Shown here piece by piece: positions 16,570-24,345 of a stretch of 27,993 nucleotides of DNA; position 1 is the first letter of the stretch; each line of letters opens with the position of its first letter. Under the pieces are notes generated by a model, which ran no database searches, was not told where the DNA came from, and saw only the letters and a list, made by a program, of their open reading frames with translations. The DNA is from a virus: positions 1 through 27,993 of IMG/VR virus record IMGVR_UViG_3300010148_000086. The stretch is one strand, 5' to 3'. Both the position numbers and the translations under genes were made by a program.

Positions 16570-17699
16570 AAATCTCCCTCCTCAAATTTGAAATACATTA
16601 AAGTGCTATCCGAATTAGGCATTAAGGTATTAGTTAAAAACTTCTTTCTAATATCGGAAGTCATACAAATTTCATGTAATTCACCCATAAACTGTTTATT
16701 GAGTCCCGCACTATCAACACCAGTTCCTTGATTATTAGAAGCACCAATAAACAAATCTTCGGAAGCCATTGAGAAGACCCCGCTACCGGAGGAAAACTCT
16801 TGTTCTTTGATTAATATACCATTCAAGAATATTCTACCTACACTATTTTTTCTTTGTGTAAAAGTAAAAGCAATATGGAATTGATTGTTGATATAAGCAG
16901 GTTCTTTGAATGCGGGAATAAATATCTTTACTCCCGAAGATAAAGTGCTTGATGGTGCATTATCTAAAACAAAACTAACACCTGCGTTTATACCATTAGA
17001 TGCGATAGTGCCTAAAGAAGTAAAATTAAATCCATCTCTTGTAAATACCTCTTGAAATTGATGAAACTTTGTAGTGCTATCAACATTAATTGTAGTTCCA
17101 CTACTATTAGCATCAGTAGTTCCCGCATGTATATATTTTATTCTGCCGTTTTCGTCAAAGCCTTCTAATGTAGTATAAGGGGCTGAACCAAAACGCCAAC
17201 CTACTCCTTCTGTTGCAGTTATAACGGCATCGTTTGTTATCATAGTATAATCAACGCCTCCTAATTTAACTCCGACTTTTATTTTATATTCAGCAGGTTG
17301 ATTTTCATTATGAGTTGTAGAATTAACTAATGAAATGTAATAATTAGTGCTAGAGAAAATTCTCATTTCATGGGTAAACCTAGTTATGGTGCTTGCTTTT
17401 GCTAGAGGCAAGTATAGTTCGCTTTGGTTTTGTCCTCCTGTTCCTGCGTTTTGTGAATAAAGAACACTAGGCATTACCTTCTTTGTTTGTCTAGGAGTAT
17501 GCCTTCCTTGAGCCGATAACTGCCCTACTCCGTTTATGTCATAAGGAGTAATAATAGATTCAAAAGTGAATGAACCAGTATGCTCCCATATTCCATAGTT
17601 TAAATCCGGCACATTGTCGCTATAGTCTATTTTTACATGAGCATTACACATAACAGGAAACACCAAGCCTTTCTGTTTTCCTAGTAGAATGTCATACAT
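16566..17699 (-). CDS. LamG/concanavalin-like tail protein
   Basis: Residues ~275-377 look like a LamG / concanavalin A-like jelly-roll: HIAFTFTQRKNSVGRIFLNG, EDLFIGASNN, FMGELHEICMTSDIRKKF and STLMYFKFEEG follow the family order (guest strand, N-G turn, 'G-x-I-x-E/D' strand). The N-terminal part also has jelly-roll features (HTGSFTFESIITPYD), so two half-domains with an insertion are possible. LamG folds often bind glycans or surface proteins, which suits a tail-tip location. The start ATG 17699 follows AGGTGATAAT, 8 nt after the previous stop. It lies between the distal-tail candidate and the giant hub, so it is probably a structural virion protein with a binding role. Confidence 0.72.
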   Translation of the reverse strand: MYDILLGKQKGLVFPVMCNAHVKIDYSDNVPDLNYGIWEHTGSFTFESIITPYDINGVGQLSAQGRHTPRQTKKVMPSVLYSQNAGTGGQNQSELYLPLAKASTITRFTHEMRIFSSTNYYISLVNSTTHNENQPAEYKIKVGVKLGGVDYTMITNDAVITATEGVGWRFGSAPYTTLEGFDENGRIKYIHAGTTDANSSGTTINVDSTTKFHQFQEVFTRDGFNFTSLGTIASNGINAGVSFVLDNAPSSTLSSGVKIFIPAFKEPAYINNQFHIAFTFTQRKNSVGRIFLNGILIKEQEFSSGSGVFSMASEDLFIGASNNQGTGVDSAGLNKQFMGELHEICMTSDIRKKFLTNTLMPNSDSTLMYFKFEEGDL

Positions 17700-17707
17700 A
17701 TTATCAC

Positions 17708-18370
17708 CTATGGAGCAATCAAAGCAGTTTGGAACTCTAAAGAGAAACTCAATTCAAAAGTTTCTGCGCTAATATCACAACTAAAACTTCTAATGAAGCC
17801 TGTTAGTCCTGTATCTGTTTCAGTATCGGGGAAAGAAGATATTTTAGCAGGAACTCCTAAATTGTCTAAAGCGTTATTGCTTCCCCTTGAAGCAAAATTA
17901 AAAGGAACTAAAGTTCCTTCGTCTCTATCATCTCCCTCTACAATAGTAGATAAACTTTTTTTACCAGTTCTTTGAGCATAATTTGAATCAACAAATGAAG
18001 GTATTAAGACAACTAATTCATTGAATGCTTGATTCTTAGCAAATCCTGTTGAATCAACACCGGAAGCAATCATTTGTGCAATTTCATGTGCAGTAAATAC
18101 ACTAGTGTTAATATCTCCACCATCAGTATGAGTTTTCCTAACCACTTGGTCTAATATTACTCCTTGAAGTGATATTGTTTTTTGAGCCATTCCTAAATCT
18201 AATGCCGCAGTTATTGACTCACCAGTAGCAACACCGGACAAAGGAACTTCAAAAGAAGGTATAGTTTTACTAACACTTATGCTAACTTGTGTCGTTAATA
18301 ACTCAATGACATTTATGTTTAATCCATCACTTGAGGAATGTCTTTGTAGTTTAAGATATACACTTCCCAT
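17708..18370 (-). CDS. Distal tail / baseplate protein candidate, 220 residues
   Basis: It lies directly after the tape measure, where phages place the distal-tail (Dit) or gp53-like baseplate protein. Residues ~25-75 (SISVSKTIPSFEVPLSG, then KTISLQGVILD) resemble the start of such proteins, where a 'P-x-P ... I-x-L-x-G' pattern forms the first strands. The C-terminal ~30 residues (GFIRSFSCDISAETFELSFSLEFQ) are a strand pair consistent with a tube-like fold. No enzyme motif is seen. The start ATG 18370 has a clear AGGTGATGATAA site. The role is inferred mainly from gene order. Confidence 0.55.
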   Translation of the reverse strand: MGSVYLKLQRHSSSDGLNINVIELLTTQVSISVSKTIPSFEVPLSGVATGESITAALDLGMAQKTISLQGVILDQVVRKTHTDGGDINTSVFTAHEIAQMIASGVDSTGFAKNQAFNELVVLIPSFVDSNYAQRTGKKSLSTIVEGDDRDEGTLVPFNFASRGSNNALDNLGVPAKISSFPDTETDTGLTGFIRSFSCDISAETFELSFSLEFQTALIAP

Positions 18371-18376
18371 TTATCA

Positions 18377-20161
18377 TCACCTAAATAATCCGCTTGAGGA
18401 TATTCTCCTTGTTATCTTATTGCCTATTTCTTTACCTAATTGTTCAGCCAACTTAGGAACATTAGGAAGACCGCCATGAACTGTTATATTGAATGTATTA
18501 TTTATCGTATGACCCATCATTTTCTTGCTTGCGTCATTGGTGTGAACTCTTGAACCTGCGGGTAATTTAACTAATTCCGGCCCTCTTTCTCCAACAAGAG
18601 TTGTTTCTCCACTACCTACTATACCTCCGGTGGCTCTACCTAGTATCTTATCTTTAGCACCACCTAAGAAATTTTTAACTCCTTCTTTAGCCGCTTCAAA
18701 CGCTTTACCTATTCTGAACTCCTTAACAACTTTATACAAGAGAGCAGTTATTCCTGCTACAATAAGAACTGTAAATAATATAGGAAGTGCATAAATAGCC
18801 GCTATTTCCATAAGTTTTATTGCTAGATATTTAATAAAATATGCGGCAAGCAATAGAAGACCGGCTTTCATAAGAATTTCAAACACTTTATTTCGTAAGT
18901 CTTTATCATTTTTTAATTTCTCTATGAAATCTATTATGCTATAAAATGCCGCAACTGCTAATGCAAATAGTGTTTTTAATATTGCCGCAACTGCTAATAT
19001 TCCTATGCCTATTATATTTTTAACTATCTTTTCTCCATGTTCTATGAACTTATATATATCTCCATTAACAACAGCCATTATCATTCCTATAATACTTTTA
19101 GCCGTATCAAGAACTAAAAATCCTATTCTCTTAAGGTCTTCAAGGACACCAAATTCTTGTATAAATCCAAAGGCTTCATATGCTATTTTAGCAAAGGCTA
19201 AGAAAGCAACAATACCTAGCATAACCATAACTAATACCTTAAAGGCATAATTTAATATTGGCCTAGCCATTTTACCAACACCTAACATAAATTTTTGGTA
19301 TCTAAGGCTAAAATTAGCAAGTTTTTGTCTTGACTTATCAAAGAAAAGTCTTTTCTTACCTTGTTTAACTAATTGCTTGAGTCTTTTTTTCATAGGGTCT
19401 TTTTTTCCTTCAAAATTAGATTTTCCAAATAAAGCAAAACCCGCTTTCGCTTTCTTTCTATCTTCTTTGACTTGGTTTCTAGCCTTCCTCATTCCTATTT
19501 TTCTTTGTCTCTTTTCTTTTGGGTCTGTTAAATCTCTTATTTTAAGCCCCTCTTCAAATCTTGCGGCTTTTCTAGCCTCTACAAATGTTTTTCCTACCTT
19601 TTCAGCCTTTTGAGCAACTTCTTCTAACCCTTCTTGGAAAGCAAAATTTGGACTACGACCTAATAATATCGCTTTGTTATAAGCAACTGTGTTTTCTACT
19701 GCTTCTTTTAAATCGTCATTAGTCTTTTTTCTTACGCTTCTTAGTGTGTGTAAGTATTTTTGTTTTGATATTTCCCCTTTTTCTAGTTTTTCTTGTTCTT
19801 TTATTAATCCTTTATTTAATTTTATAGTTGCCGCCATTTGCATTTTTAGTTTTTCTCTTGATTTAACTAAATTAATTACTTTGTCGTCTGCTTCTTTTTG
19901 TGCTTTACTATTTTTTTGAGAAGCCTGTTCTATCAAAGCCAATGAATCTACAAATGCTCTAACTTTGTTTTGTAGTTTCCATATAGGACTTCCCGATACT
20001 ATTCTTGAAAAAATAGTCCATTTTTTGCCCGAACCCGATACATTATCGGACATTTTGATAAGTCGTTTAGTAAGACCTTGAAACTCTAGTCCTGCCTCAT
20101 AGGAAACAGAATTTAAGTCCTTCAAATTGTCTATAAGTTTGACAACTTCATCATCGGCCAT
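18377..20161 (-). CDS. Tail tape measure protein
   Basis: The tape measure sets tail length and is ejected with the DNA. The N-terminal ~300 residues are charged, helical and coiled-coil-like (KAQKEADDKVINLVKSREKL; KEKRQRKIGMRKARNQVKED). Residues ~300-490 hold several long hydrophobic helices (VLVMVMLGIVAFLAFA; LAVAAILKTLFALAVAAFY; IYALPILFTVLIVAGITALLY). The C-terminal ~509-545 has the tape-measure hallmark GETTLVGERGPELVKLPAGS followed by RVHTN. Length 594 predicts a tail of roughly 85-90 nm at 0.15 nm per residue, if the whole protein were helical. The start ATG 20161 lies 1 nt after the end of the frameshifted chaperone, a usual arrangement. Confidence 0.92.
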   Translation of the reverse strand: MADDEVVKLIDNLKDLNSVSYEAGLEFQGLTKRLIKMSDNVSGSGKKWTIFSRIVSGSPIWKLQNKVRAFVDSLALIEQASQKNSKAQKEADDKVINLVKSREKLKMQMAATIKLNKGLIKEQEKLEKGEISKQKYLHTLRSVRKKTNDDLKEAVENTVAYNKAILLGRSPNFAFQEGLEEVAQKAEKVGKTFVEARKAARFEEGLKIRDLTDPKEKRQRKIGMRKARNQVKEDRKKAKAGFALFGKSNFEGKKDPMKKRLKQLVKQGKKRLFFDKSRQKLANFSLRYQKFMLGVGKMARPILNYAFKVLVMVMLGIVAFLAFAKIAYEAFGFIQEFGVLEDLKRIGFLVLDTAKSIIGMIMAVVNGDIYKFIEHGEKIVKNIIGIGILAVAAILKTLFALAVAAFYSIIDFIEKLKNDKDLRNKVFEILMKAGLLLLAAYFIKYLAIKLMEIAAIYALPILFTVLIVAGITALLYKVVKEFRIGKAFEAAKEGVKNFLGGAKDKILGRATGGIVGSGETTLVGERGPELVKLPAGSRVHTNDASKKMMGHTINNTFNITVHGGLPNVPKLAEQLGKEIGNKITRRISSSGLFR

Positions 20162-20162
20162 A

Positions 20163-20737
20163 CTAAATCCCTGCTTGTCGTTTAACCTTGTCTAATTCTT
20201 CCTGTTTAATCTTTTCCATGCTTCCATGAACCATTAACAAGTCCATAACAAGACTTGTTGGCATTTTGTATATTTCTAAAGGACTTATAGATAAAGCACT
20301 AGCCAATGTATAAGTCAAAATTAAGAATACTGTTTTGGGGTCGCTAGGCTTTCCCCTAATAGTATTCTCAATTATTCCTTTTTTTCGTCGTCCTCCTGCA
20401 AAACAGTCATAGGATTAGGTAGTATTTCTTTTAATTGATTACCGACATAAGGACTTAACCTTAACATGTCAATAGTGGAGAGAGAGGGTTCTGTTTTTGA
20501 TATGAAATTTTCAACCATATAACGATACATGGCATTAATATCAATATCTACATCTTGGGTTCTAGCATCTAATTTCATCATGCTATTCATGGCTTTTTCA
20601 GCCTCTAACCATGTGGGTTCTTTTACCCACACTTTTAGATATTCTTCTTGGTCGGGTGCTACTTTAACATAATGTAGCGTAGGCTCTTGTAGTGCAAATA
20701 GCACATTCTTATCTTTAATCACTTTCTTTTCAGTCAT
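20163..20737 (-). CDS. Tail assembly chaperone, -1 frameshift fusion product
   Basis: The zero-frame gene starting at ATG 20737 meets a slippery A AAA AAG at 20384-20378. A shift to -1 there bypasses the TAA at 20374 and continues for 71 codons to TAG at 20165-20163, giving 191 residues. The extension reads as coding sequence: GKPSDPKTVFLILTYTLA, SISPLEIYKMPTSLV, MDLLMVHGSMEKIKQEEL. It fills the stretch that otherwise lacks a gene and ends 1 nt before the tape measure start. Two overlapping proteins from one start, just before the tape measure, are the known G/GT arrangement of phage tail chaperones, which hold the tape measure during tube assembly. The extension by itself has no ribosome-binding site, so it needs the shift. 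That it works in this host is not proven. Confidence 0.83.
20372..20737 (-). CDS. Tail assembly chaperone, unshifted product, 121 residues
   Basis: The zero-frame product is a helical protein (LEAEKAMNSMMKLDARTQDVD; NAMYRYMVENFISKTEPSLS; IDMLRLSPYVGNQLKEILPN) ending in the acidic EDDEKKE. The start is taken at ATG 20737 behind AAGGTGGATAAT, not the in-frame TTG codons up to 20761, which would run into the upstream gap without a site. It lies between tail tube and tape measure, the usual place of the short (gpG-like) tail chaperone. The short form normally exceeds the frameshifted form in amount and both bind the tape measure. Confidence 0.82.
   Translation of the reverse strand: MTEKKVIKDKNVLFALQEPTLHYVKVAPDQEEYLKVWVKEPTWLEAEKAMNSMMKLDARTQDVDIDINAMYRYMVENFISKTEPSLSTIDMLRLSPYVGNQLKEILPNPMTVLQEDDEKKE
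20378..20397 (-). promoter_or_regulatory. Programmed -1 frameshift signal: internal AGGAGG plus A AAA AAG
   Basis: The heptamer A AAA AAG (20384-20378) is in the zero frame as required for tandem slippage. It is the slippery sequence of the E. coli dnaX gene. An internal AGGAGG (20397-20392) lies 7 nt upstream, with no start codon of its own that could use it. Such ribosome-binding sites stimulate -1 shifting in dnaX, where the spacing is about 10 nt. The zero-frame stop TAA follows one codon after the heptamer. Downstream only weak pairing is seen (GGGG at 20356-20353 with CCCC at 20340-20337). Confidence 0.75.
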
Positions 20738-20791
20738 ATTATCCACCTTCAAAACCAACAAACAAACAAACGGTGTTGGTGGAATTTATAA

Positions 20792-20908
20792 TTACTCGGC
20801 TTTTGGAGTTTCTTTTTTCTCCTCCTTAGCCTTCTTAGCGGCTTTTGGTTTAGCCTTTTTCTTAGATTTTTCTTGAAGTAAATCTCTATATGAATATCCT
20901 TGACCCAT
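20792..20908 (-). CDS. Lysine-rich microprotein, 38 residues
   Basis: This frame starts at ATG 20908 behind GGGGTGATTGA and ends with TAA at 20792-20794. The first ten residues (MGQGYSYRDL) look folded or conserved; the rest is a repeat-like tail of Lys, Ala, Glu and Pro (KKKAKPKAAKKAKEEKKE), with 12 lysines in 38 residues. An alternative longer frame over the same bases is arginine-rich, without a start site, and is judged a shadow. The ribosome-binding site lies in the end of the tail tube gene (stop at 20913-20915). The protein could bind DNA, RNA or an acidic virion partner, or help tail assembly. No family recognised. Confidence 0.55.
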   Translation of the reverse strand: MGQGYSYRDLLQEKSKKKAKPKAAKKAKEEKKETPKAE

Positions 20909-20912
20909 TCAA

Positions 20913-22481
20913 TCACCCCATCAAACCTGCATGAGTAATAATTGTGCAACCATTAGCCTTTAATCCTCTAGGCATTATAGTGGCCTCTACTGTTATTGGC
21001 CCTTTATCATCGGGTATAGTAAAGTTAGCCGCACTAGTAAAAGCATTCTCAAAAACTAATTTTATTTGTTCTCCGTTGCTCTTATCAAACTGCAAGGTAA
21101 TATCATTTGTTGTATCTTCTGCTTGATTTAGCAATTCTCTAAATAATCTATCGTCAGTAACTAGGGCAGTAAAAGTTAATTCGTATGTTCTTTGTGCAGG
21201 TATTCCTTGTTTAACCGATTTACTGCCCACTCCAACAAATCTTTTATCTTGTATGTTATTGTTGATAGTTAAAGTAAAGTTAGTTATTTTCAAGAAAGTA
21301 TGTCCAAAGGCACTAAAAATCCCATCACTGAAAAAGAATGGTTCTAGGTGTGTGGCTTGAGCATTCTTTCTATTGCTGAAATTTTCTACATCAGCAACAT
21401 TGTTTCTAGCATACATTTCTTCATCAATGTCTAAAGCCTTTACCGCACTACTGTTTAAGTCCATAGTCATTTTAACTTCTTCATTTTCATTAGCAGTTAT
21501 TGTTAGAGTATTGACTCTATTTCCTCTAGCAATACGGACAAAGTTATGACTTTCTGTTGCGGCTGAATCTATATCAGTTAGTAGGTTTGTGTCAGTTTTT
21601 GAAATAGATTGTTCTAAAGCAAATGAAGGGAGTTTTGAAGTGTCTTGCTCATTTATAGTATAACTAATGAAATTGGTTGCGAAGTTATTAGCACTTAAAG
21701 ATGCTAATGCTACTAAATCACTTGCGCTAGAATCAGTAGGCATCAAAGGAGGAGTAATTTTAGTTCCTATTGACCTATAAAATATAGGGCCATCTTCAAT
21801 ATGTGCGCTATCGTTATGTATGAAAGTATTAGTATCTGCGCCATTTACTGTAAATATATCAAAATTACTTCCACTTGTCACTGCGCTTCTAATTCCGGCA
21901 GGAACAGTTGTAGCGGTGCATCTTCCAAGAGCATAATATAACCAATGGCCCTGATTAGCAATCAAAGCAATATTTCCACCACTAGCAGTTTCTATTCCTT
22001 TATACTGATGAGTAAAGTTTCTTGTTCCACCTAAATTTAAATTCAATTGTTTCATCTCTACTTCTAAGTTTGGGAATGATGCTGATTCTACTAAACCAAT
22101 AAAATTATCAGCATTTAATGTGGATTTGCTACTTTGTGCAGGAGCAGGACATGGTGCGCCATAGCCTCTAATAACATAGTAGTCATTATTTGAAGTTGAT
22201 TTTGCAGTAGGGGTAAAGGTTATTGTAGCCGCAGAAGCAGAACTACCCGAATTACCAGTAATAGTATGAGTTGATAGTAATACATTAGTAGTGTCAGCAA
22301 ATCTATCAATAGTGCAACCAACATATAAGTCTTTTATTAAACGGAAATGTGCTTGGTCGCCATGAAAAGTAATTGTTGATTCATCGCCCGTTGTTGTTGT
22401 CTTTTTAATATAATAATCTACTTCGGGAACAAAACTTAGTGTCGCTCCACTTCCTACAAATATTTCTTCATTTACTACCAT
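20913..22481 (-). CDS. Major tail tube protein
   Basis: The C-terminal ~180 residues carry the pattern of siphophage tail tube proteins: FLKITNFTLTINNNIQDKRF, then RTYELTFTALVTDDRLFREL, then DITLQFDKSNGEQIKLVFEN, then GPITVEATIMPRG. This is a set of alternating strands with the inner-lumen hairpin and the final strand that closes the ring. Near the N-terminus, NLEVEMKQLNLNLGGTRNFT with IALIANQGHWLYYALG fits the tube-fold start with an inserted domain. At 522 residues it is larger than many tube proteins, so extra decoration domains are likely. The start ATG 22481 follows GGAGAGGGGAGATGAAAGC. The following genes (chaperones, tape measure) agree with the assignment. Confidence 0.82.
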   Translation of the reverse strand: MVVNEEIFVGSGATLSFVPEVDYYIKKTTTTGDESTITFHGDQAHFRLIKDLYVGCTIDRFADTTNVLLSTHTITGNSGSSASAATITFTPTAKSTSNNDYYVIRGYGAPCPAPAQSSKSTLNADNFIGLVESASFPNLEVEMKQLNLNLGGTRNFTHQYKGIETASGGNIALIANQGHWLYYALGRCTATTVPAGIRSAVTSGSNFDIFTVNGADTNTFIHNDSAHIEDGPIFYRSIGTKITPPLMPTDSSASDLVALASLSANNFATNFISYTINEQDTSKLPSFALEQSISKTDTNLLTDIDSAATESHNFVRIARGNRVNTLTITANENEEVKMTMDLNSSAVKALDIDEEMYARNNVADVENFSNRKNAQATHLEPFFFSDGIFSAFGHTFLKITNFTLTINNNIQDKRFVGVGSKSVKQGIPAQRTYELTFTALVTDDRLFRELLNQAEDTTNDITLQFDKSNGEQIKLVFENAFTSAANFTIPDDKGPITVEATIMPRGLKANGCTIITHAGLMG

Positions 22482-22511
22482 GCTTTCATCTCCCCTCTCC
22501 TTACAAACTTA

Positions 22512-23021
22512 CTAGGGAATACTTAATGCGAATCGTTTTGCTTCTACTGTTAATTTATAACCGAATAACCTCTTTGCTCTATCGTTGCTTTCACTTCTTG
22601 AACCTACAAATATTTGATTGAATTTAGAACCATCACTTGCAGTATGTCCTTTACGACCTCGCTCAAGCGTATGACGGGCTATCAAGTATAAAGCCTTTAG
22701 CCTGTCTTTACCAAAGGCGGCATCTGTTCCTGCTCTTTCATCATGTATAGTTCTCATGTGCATAGTAAATGAATAAGTTTCATGTCTTACATCAAAATGA
22801 ATAGTTGGATATTCTATATTTTGAGAATCTTCAAAGAATACTATAACATCTTTAGCCGTTAAGTCATATCTAGCCCCTCTATTCTTATCTAATGTTCTAA
22901 CATCAACAAAGTTAGGAGTTCCTGCATGGTCGGCGGTTATCTTTCCTTCACTAATTAATGTTGTAACAGAAGAACTCCATTTACTTGAAACTAAATCAAT
23001 AAGTAAACTTACTTCATCCAT
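22512..23021 (-). CDS. Tail terminator / neck protein candidate
   Basis: This 169-residue protein has alternating strands and helices (DVIVFFEDSQN; TIHFDVRHETYSFTMHMRTI; DRLKALYLIARHTLERGRKG; FGYKLTVEAKRFA). It lies between the head-tail connector and the tail tube, the position of the tail terminator or completion protein in phages. Those proteins have an alpha/beta fold of similar length in which a final strand closes the sheet. No catalytic residues stand out. The start ATG 23021 follows GAGGCGATAAA, a sequence identical to that before the gene at 5371. The assignment is by position and fold impression. Confidence 0.55.
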   Translation of the reverse strand: MDEVSLLIDLVSSKWSSSVTTLISEGKITADHAGTPNFVDVRTLDKNRGARYDLTAKDVIVFFEDSQNIEYPTIHFDVRHETYSFTMHMRTIHDERAGTDAAFGKDRLKALYLIARHTLERGRKGHTASDGSKFNQIFVGSRSESNDRAKRLFGYKLTVEAKRFALSIP

Positions 23022-23022
23022 T

Positions 23023-23220
23023 TTATCGCCTCAATGCTTTTTTAAAATCATCACTTATTTTTTGAGATATTGCCCTGCTAAAGTTTTCTTGTGCATTTTT
23101 AATCATTTCATCTTTACTAAAACTAATATCAATACCTAATATTTCGGATAGTTCTTGCATGGCTTTTTGTCTTTCCATTTCTATTTGTAAAAATTTCTTG
23201 AACATATGTATTTCTTGCAT
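23023..23220 (-). CDS. Small helical protein in neck region
   Basis: The start is placed at ATG 23220, which has GTGAT at a 4-nt spacing. The GTG at 23229 that overlaps the upstream stop has no site of its own. The ~65-residue product is nearly all helix: MFKKFLQIEMERQKAMQELSEIL, then KDEMIKNAQENFSRAISQKI ending KKALRR. It ends 1 nt before the next gene. The position between connector and tail terminator suggests a neck or assembly factor, but no family is recognised. Confidence 0.6.
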   Translation of the reverse strand: MQEIHMFKKFLQIEMERQKAMQELSEILGIDISFSKDEMIKNAQENFSRAISQKISDDFKKALRR

Positions 23221-23225
23221 ACAAA

Positions 23226-24344
23226 TCACTCAAGTAAATAAACTAAGTCTCCCTTTCCTTTCAGTATATCCATAGCCTCTTTTGTTAGAATATCATACTT
23301 TTCTTTAGTTGAAATATTACCGCCAGTTTCAGCAATCATTATTGTTTGGTCGTCGTGACGCAACAATTCAGCCGCTACTAACATTGTAGTTGCTTTATGT
23401 ATAGCCGAAGGAACTCTTGAAGAACCCGCAACATAAGTAATTATAATTGAGTTTTGAGTATGATACGGATAATCTCTTAAGAAAAATATCCTTCCATCGT
23501 CTTTAATACTCCAAAAACTACCTAATCTTTTCATGTCCTGTTTATCTGTAAATGCTTCCGAAGTTGATTGTGAATTTTGACCTGCTTTATCTGTAACTGT
23601 TATCGTGCATCCCGAACCATCTTCTCCTGCTAAAAGACTTGAAATATTAATTTTATATCCATCATCGGGGTCAATAGAAGCATAAAAGAAATCACTTATG
23701 CTTAAACTATTAGGTGAAGAAGACCTTTCTTTTTCCCTATTAGCCCCTGTAAATTGAGCAGTGTTCGCAGGAAACTCTTCATTAATTAAATGGCAAATAT
23801 CTCTCGCAGTTGTTTTTGCTCCAAATCTACTGTCGAATGTATTATGTGCCGACATAGTTCCTTCTCCTTGAAAGAACAACTCAAAGGTATCTCCGTTATT
23901 TGGTAGTTGTAAAGTTATCTTCCTAAGATGTTGAAAGTTGTCGGGGTCTAATGTAACGCTTGCTTGAGCCGATGCTAATTCAAGGTAACTATTACCTTGC
24001 CAAACTTTCAAAGATATTACCTTCTTTAGTTTCATTGTGGCTAATTGTATAAATCCAACATAGCCACCATAATATGCTTGCATTGGGTGTCTAACAAATT
24101 CAAAGTCATGGAACTCATCTTTGTGAATAATTGGTCTGTATGACCTCTTTACTTTATCATCAACTATGCCCTCTATGTTTTTTATTATCTTACCAACTTG
24201 CGCTTGACTAGGAAAAGTAGAAGATGTAAATGCAGGTATTTGTAGCATATCCGATACTGCGTCTTTATCAGTATAGAATCCTTTACCTGTTGAATAATCT
24301 ACATCAATAGATGTATAGTCACTTGGGGATGATGCTATTGCCAT
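23226..24344 (-). CDS. Head-tail connector (gp6-like) candidate with inserted domain
   Basis: The N-terminal region (PAFTSSTFPSQAQVGKIIKN, then IEGIVDDKVKRSYRP) resembles the first helices of HK97 gp6-like connectors, in which 'F-t-x-x-T-x-P-t-x-x-q-V' begins the domain. The C-terminus (VPSAIHKATTMLVAAELLRHDD) matches their last helices. Residues ~100-300 form a beta-rich insertion with segments like ITLQLPNNGDTFELFFQGEG. At 372 residues it is longer than usual gp6 proteins. The start is taken at ATG 24344 behind GAAGTGAATAAT, 1 nt after the upstream stop. It joins the portal to the tail in the neck. Portal and capsid genes are presumably right of the window. Confidence 0.68.
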   Translation of the reverse strand: MAIASSPSDYTSIDVDYSTGKGFYTDKDAVSDMLQIPAFTSSTFPSQAQVGKIIKNIEGIVDDKVKRSYRPIIHKDEFHDFEFVRHPMQAYYGGYVGFIQLATMKLKKVISLKVWQGNSYLELASAQASVTLDPDNFQHLRKITLQLPNNGDTFELFFQGEGTMSAHNTFDSRFGAKTTARDICHLINEEFPANTAQFTGANREKERSSSPNSLSISDFFYASIDPDDGYKINISSLLAGEDGSGCTITVTDKAGQNSQSTSEAFTDKQDMKRLGSFWSIKDDGRIFFLRDYPYHTQNSIIITYVAGSSRVPSAIHKATTMLVAAELLRHDDQTIMIAETGGNISTKEKYDILTKEAMDILKGKGDLVYLLE

Positions 24345-24345
24345 A

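Noticed and set aside
20337-20356. Downstream hairpin or pseudoknot as stimulator of the frameshift
   Set aside because: The only pairing seen is GGGG with CCCC across a 12-nt loop, 21 nt after the slippery site; too weak and too far to claim.
20749-20949. A 66-codon - strand frame, arginine/lysine-rich
   Set aside because: It overlaps the end of the tail tube gene and the Lys-rich microprotein in another frame, has no start site and reads as the out-of-frame shadow of the AAG-rich tail.
20913-22481. Sheath protein, which would imply a contractile tail
   Set aside because: The C-terminal strands match tube proteins, and no second sheath-sized gene lies next to it in the window.
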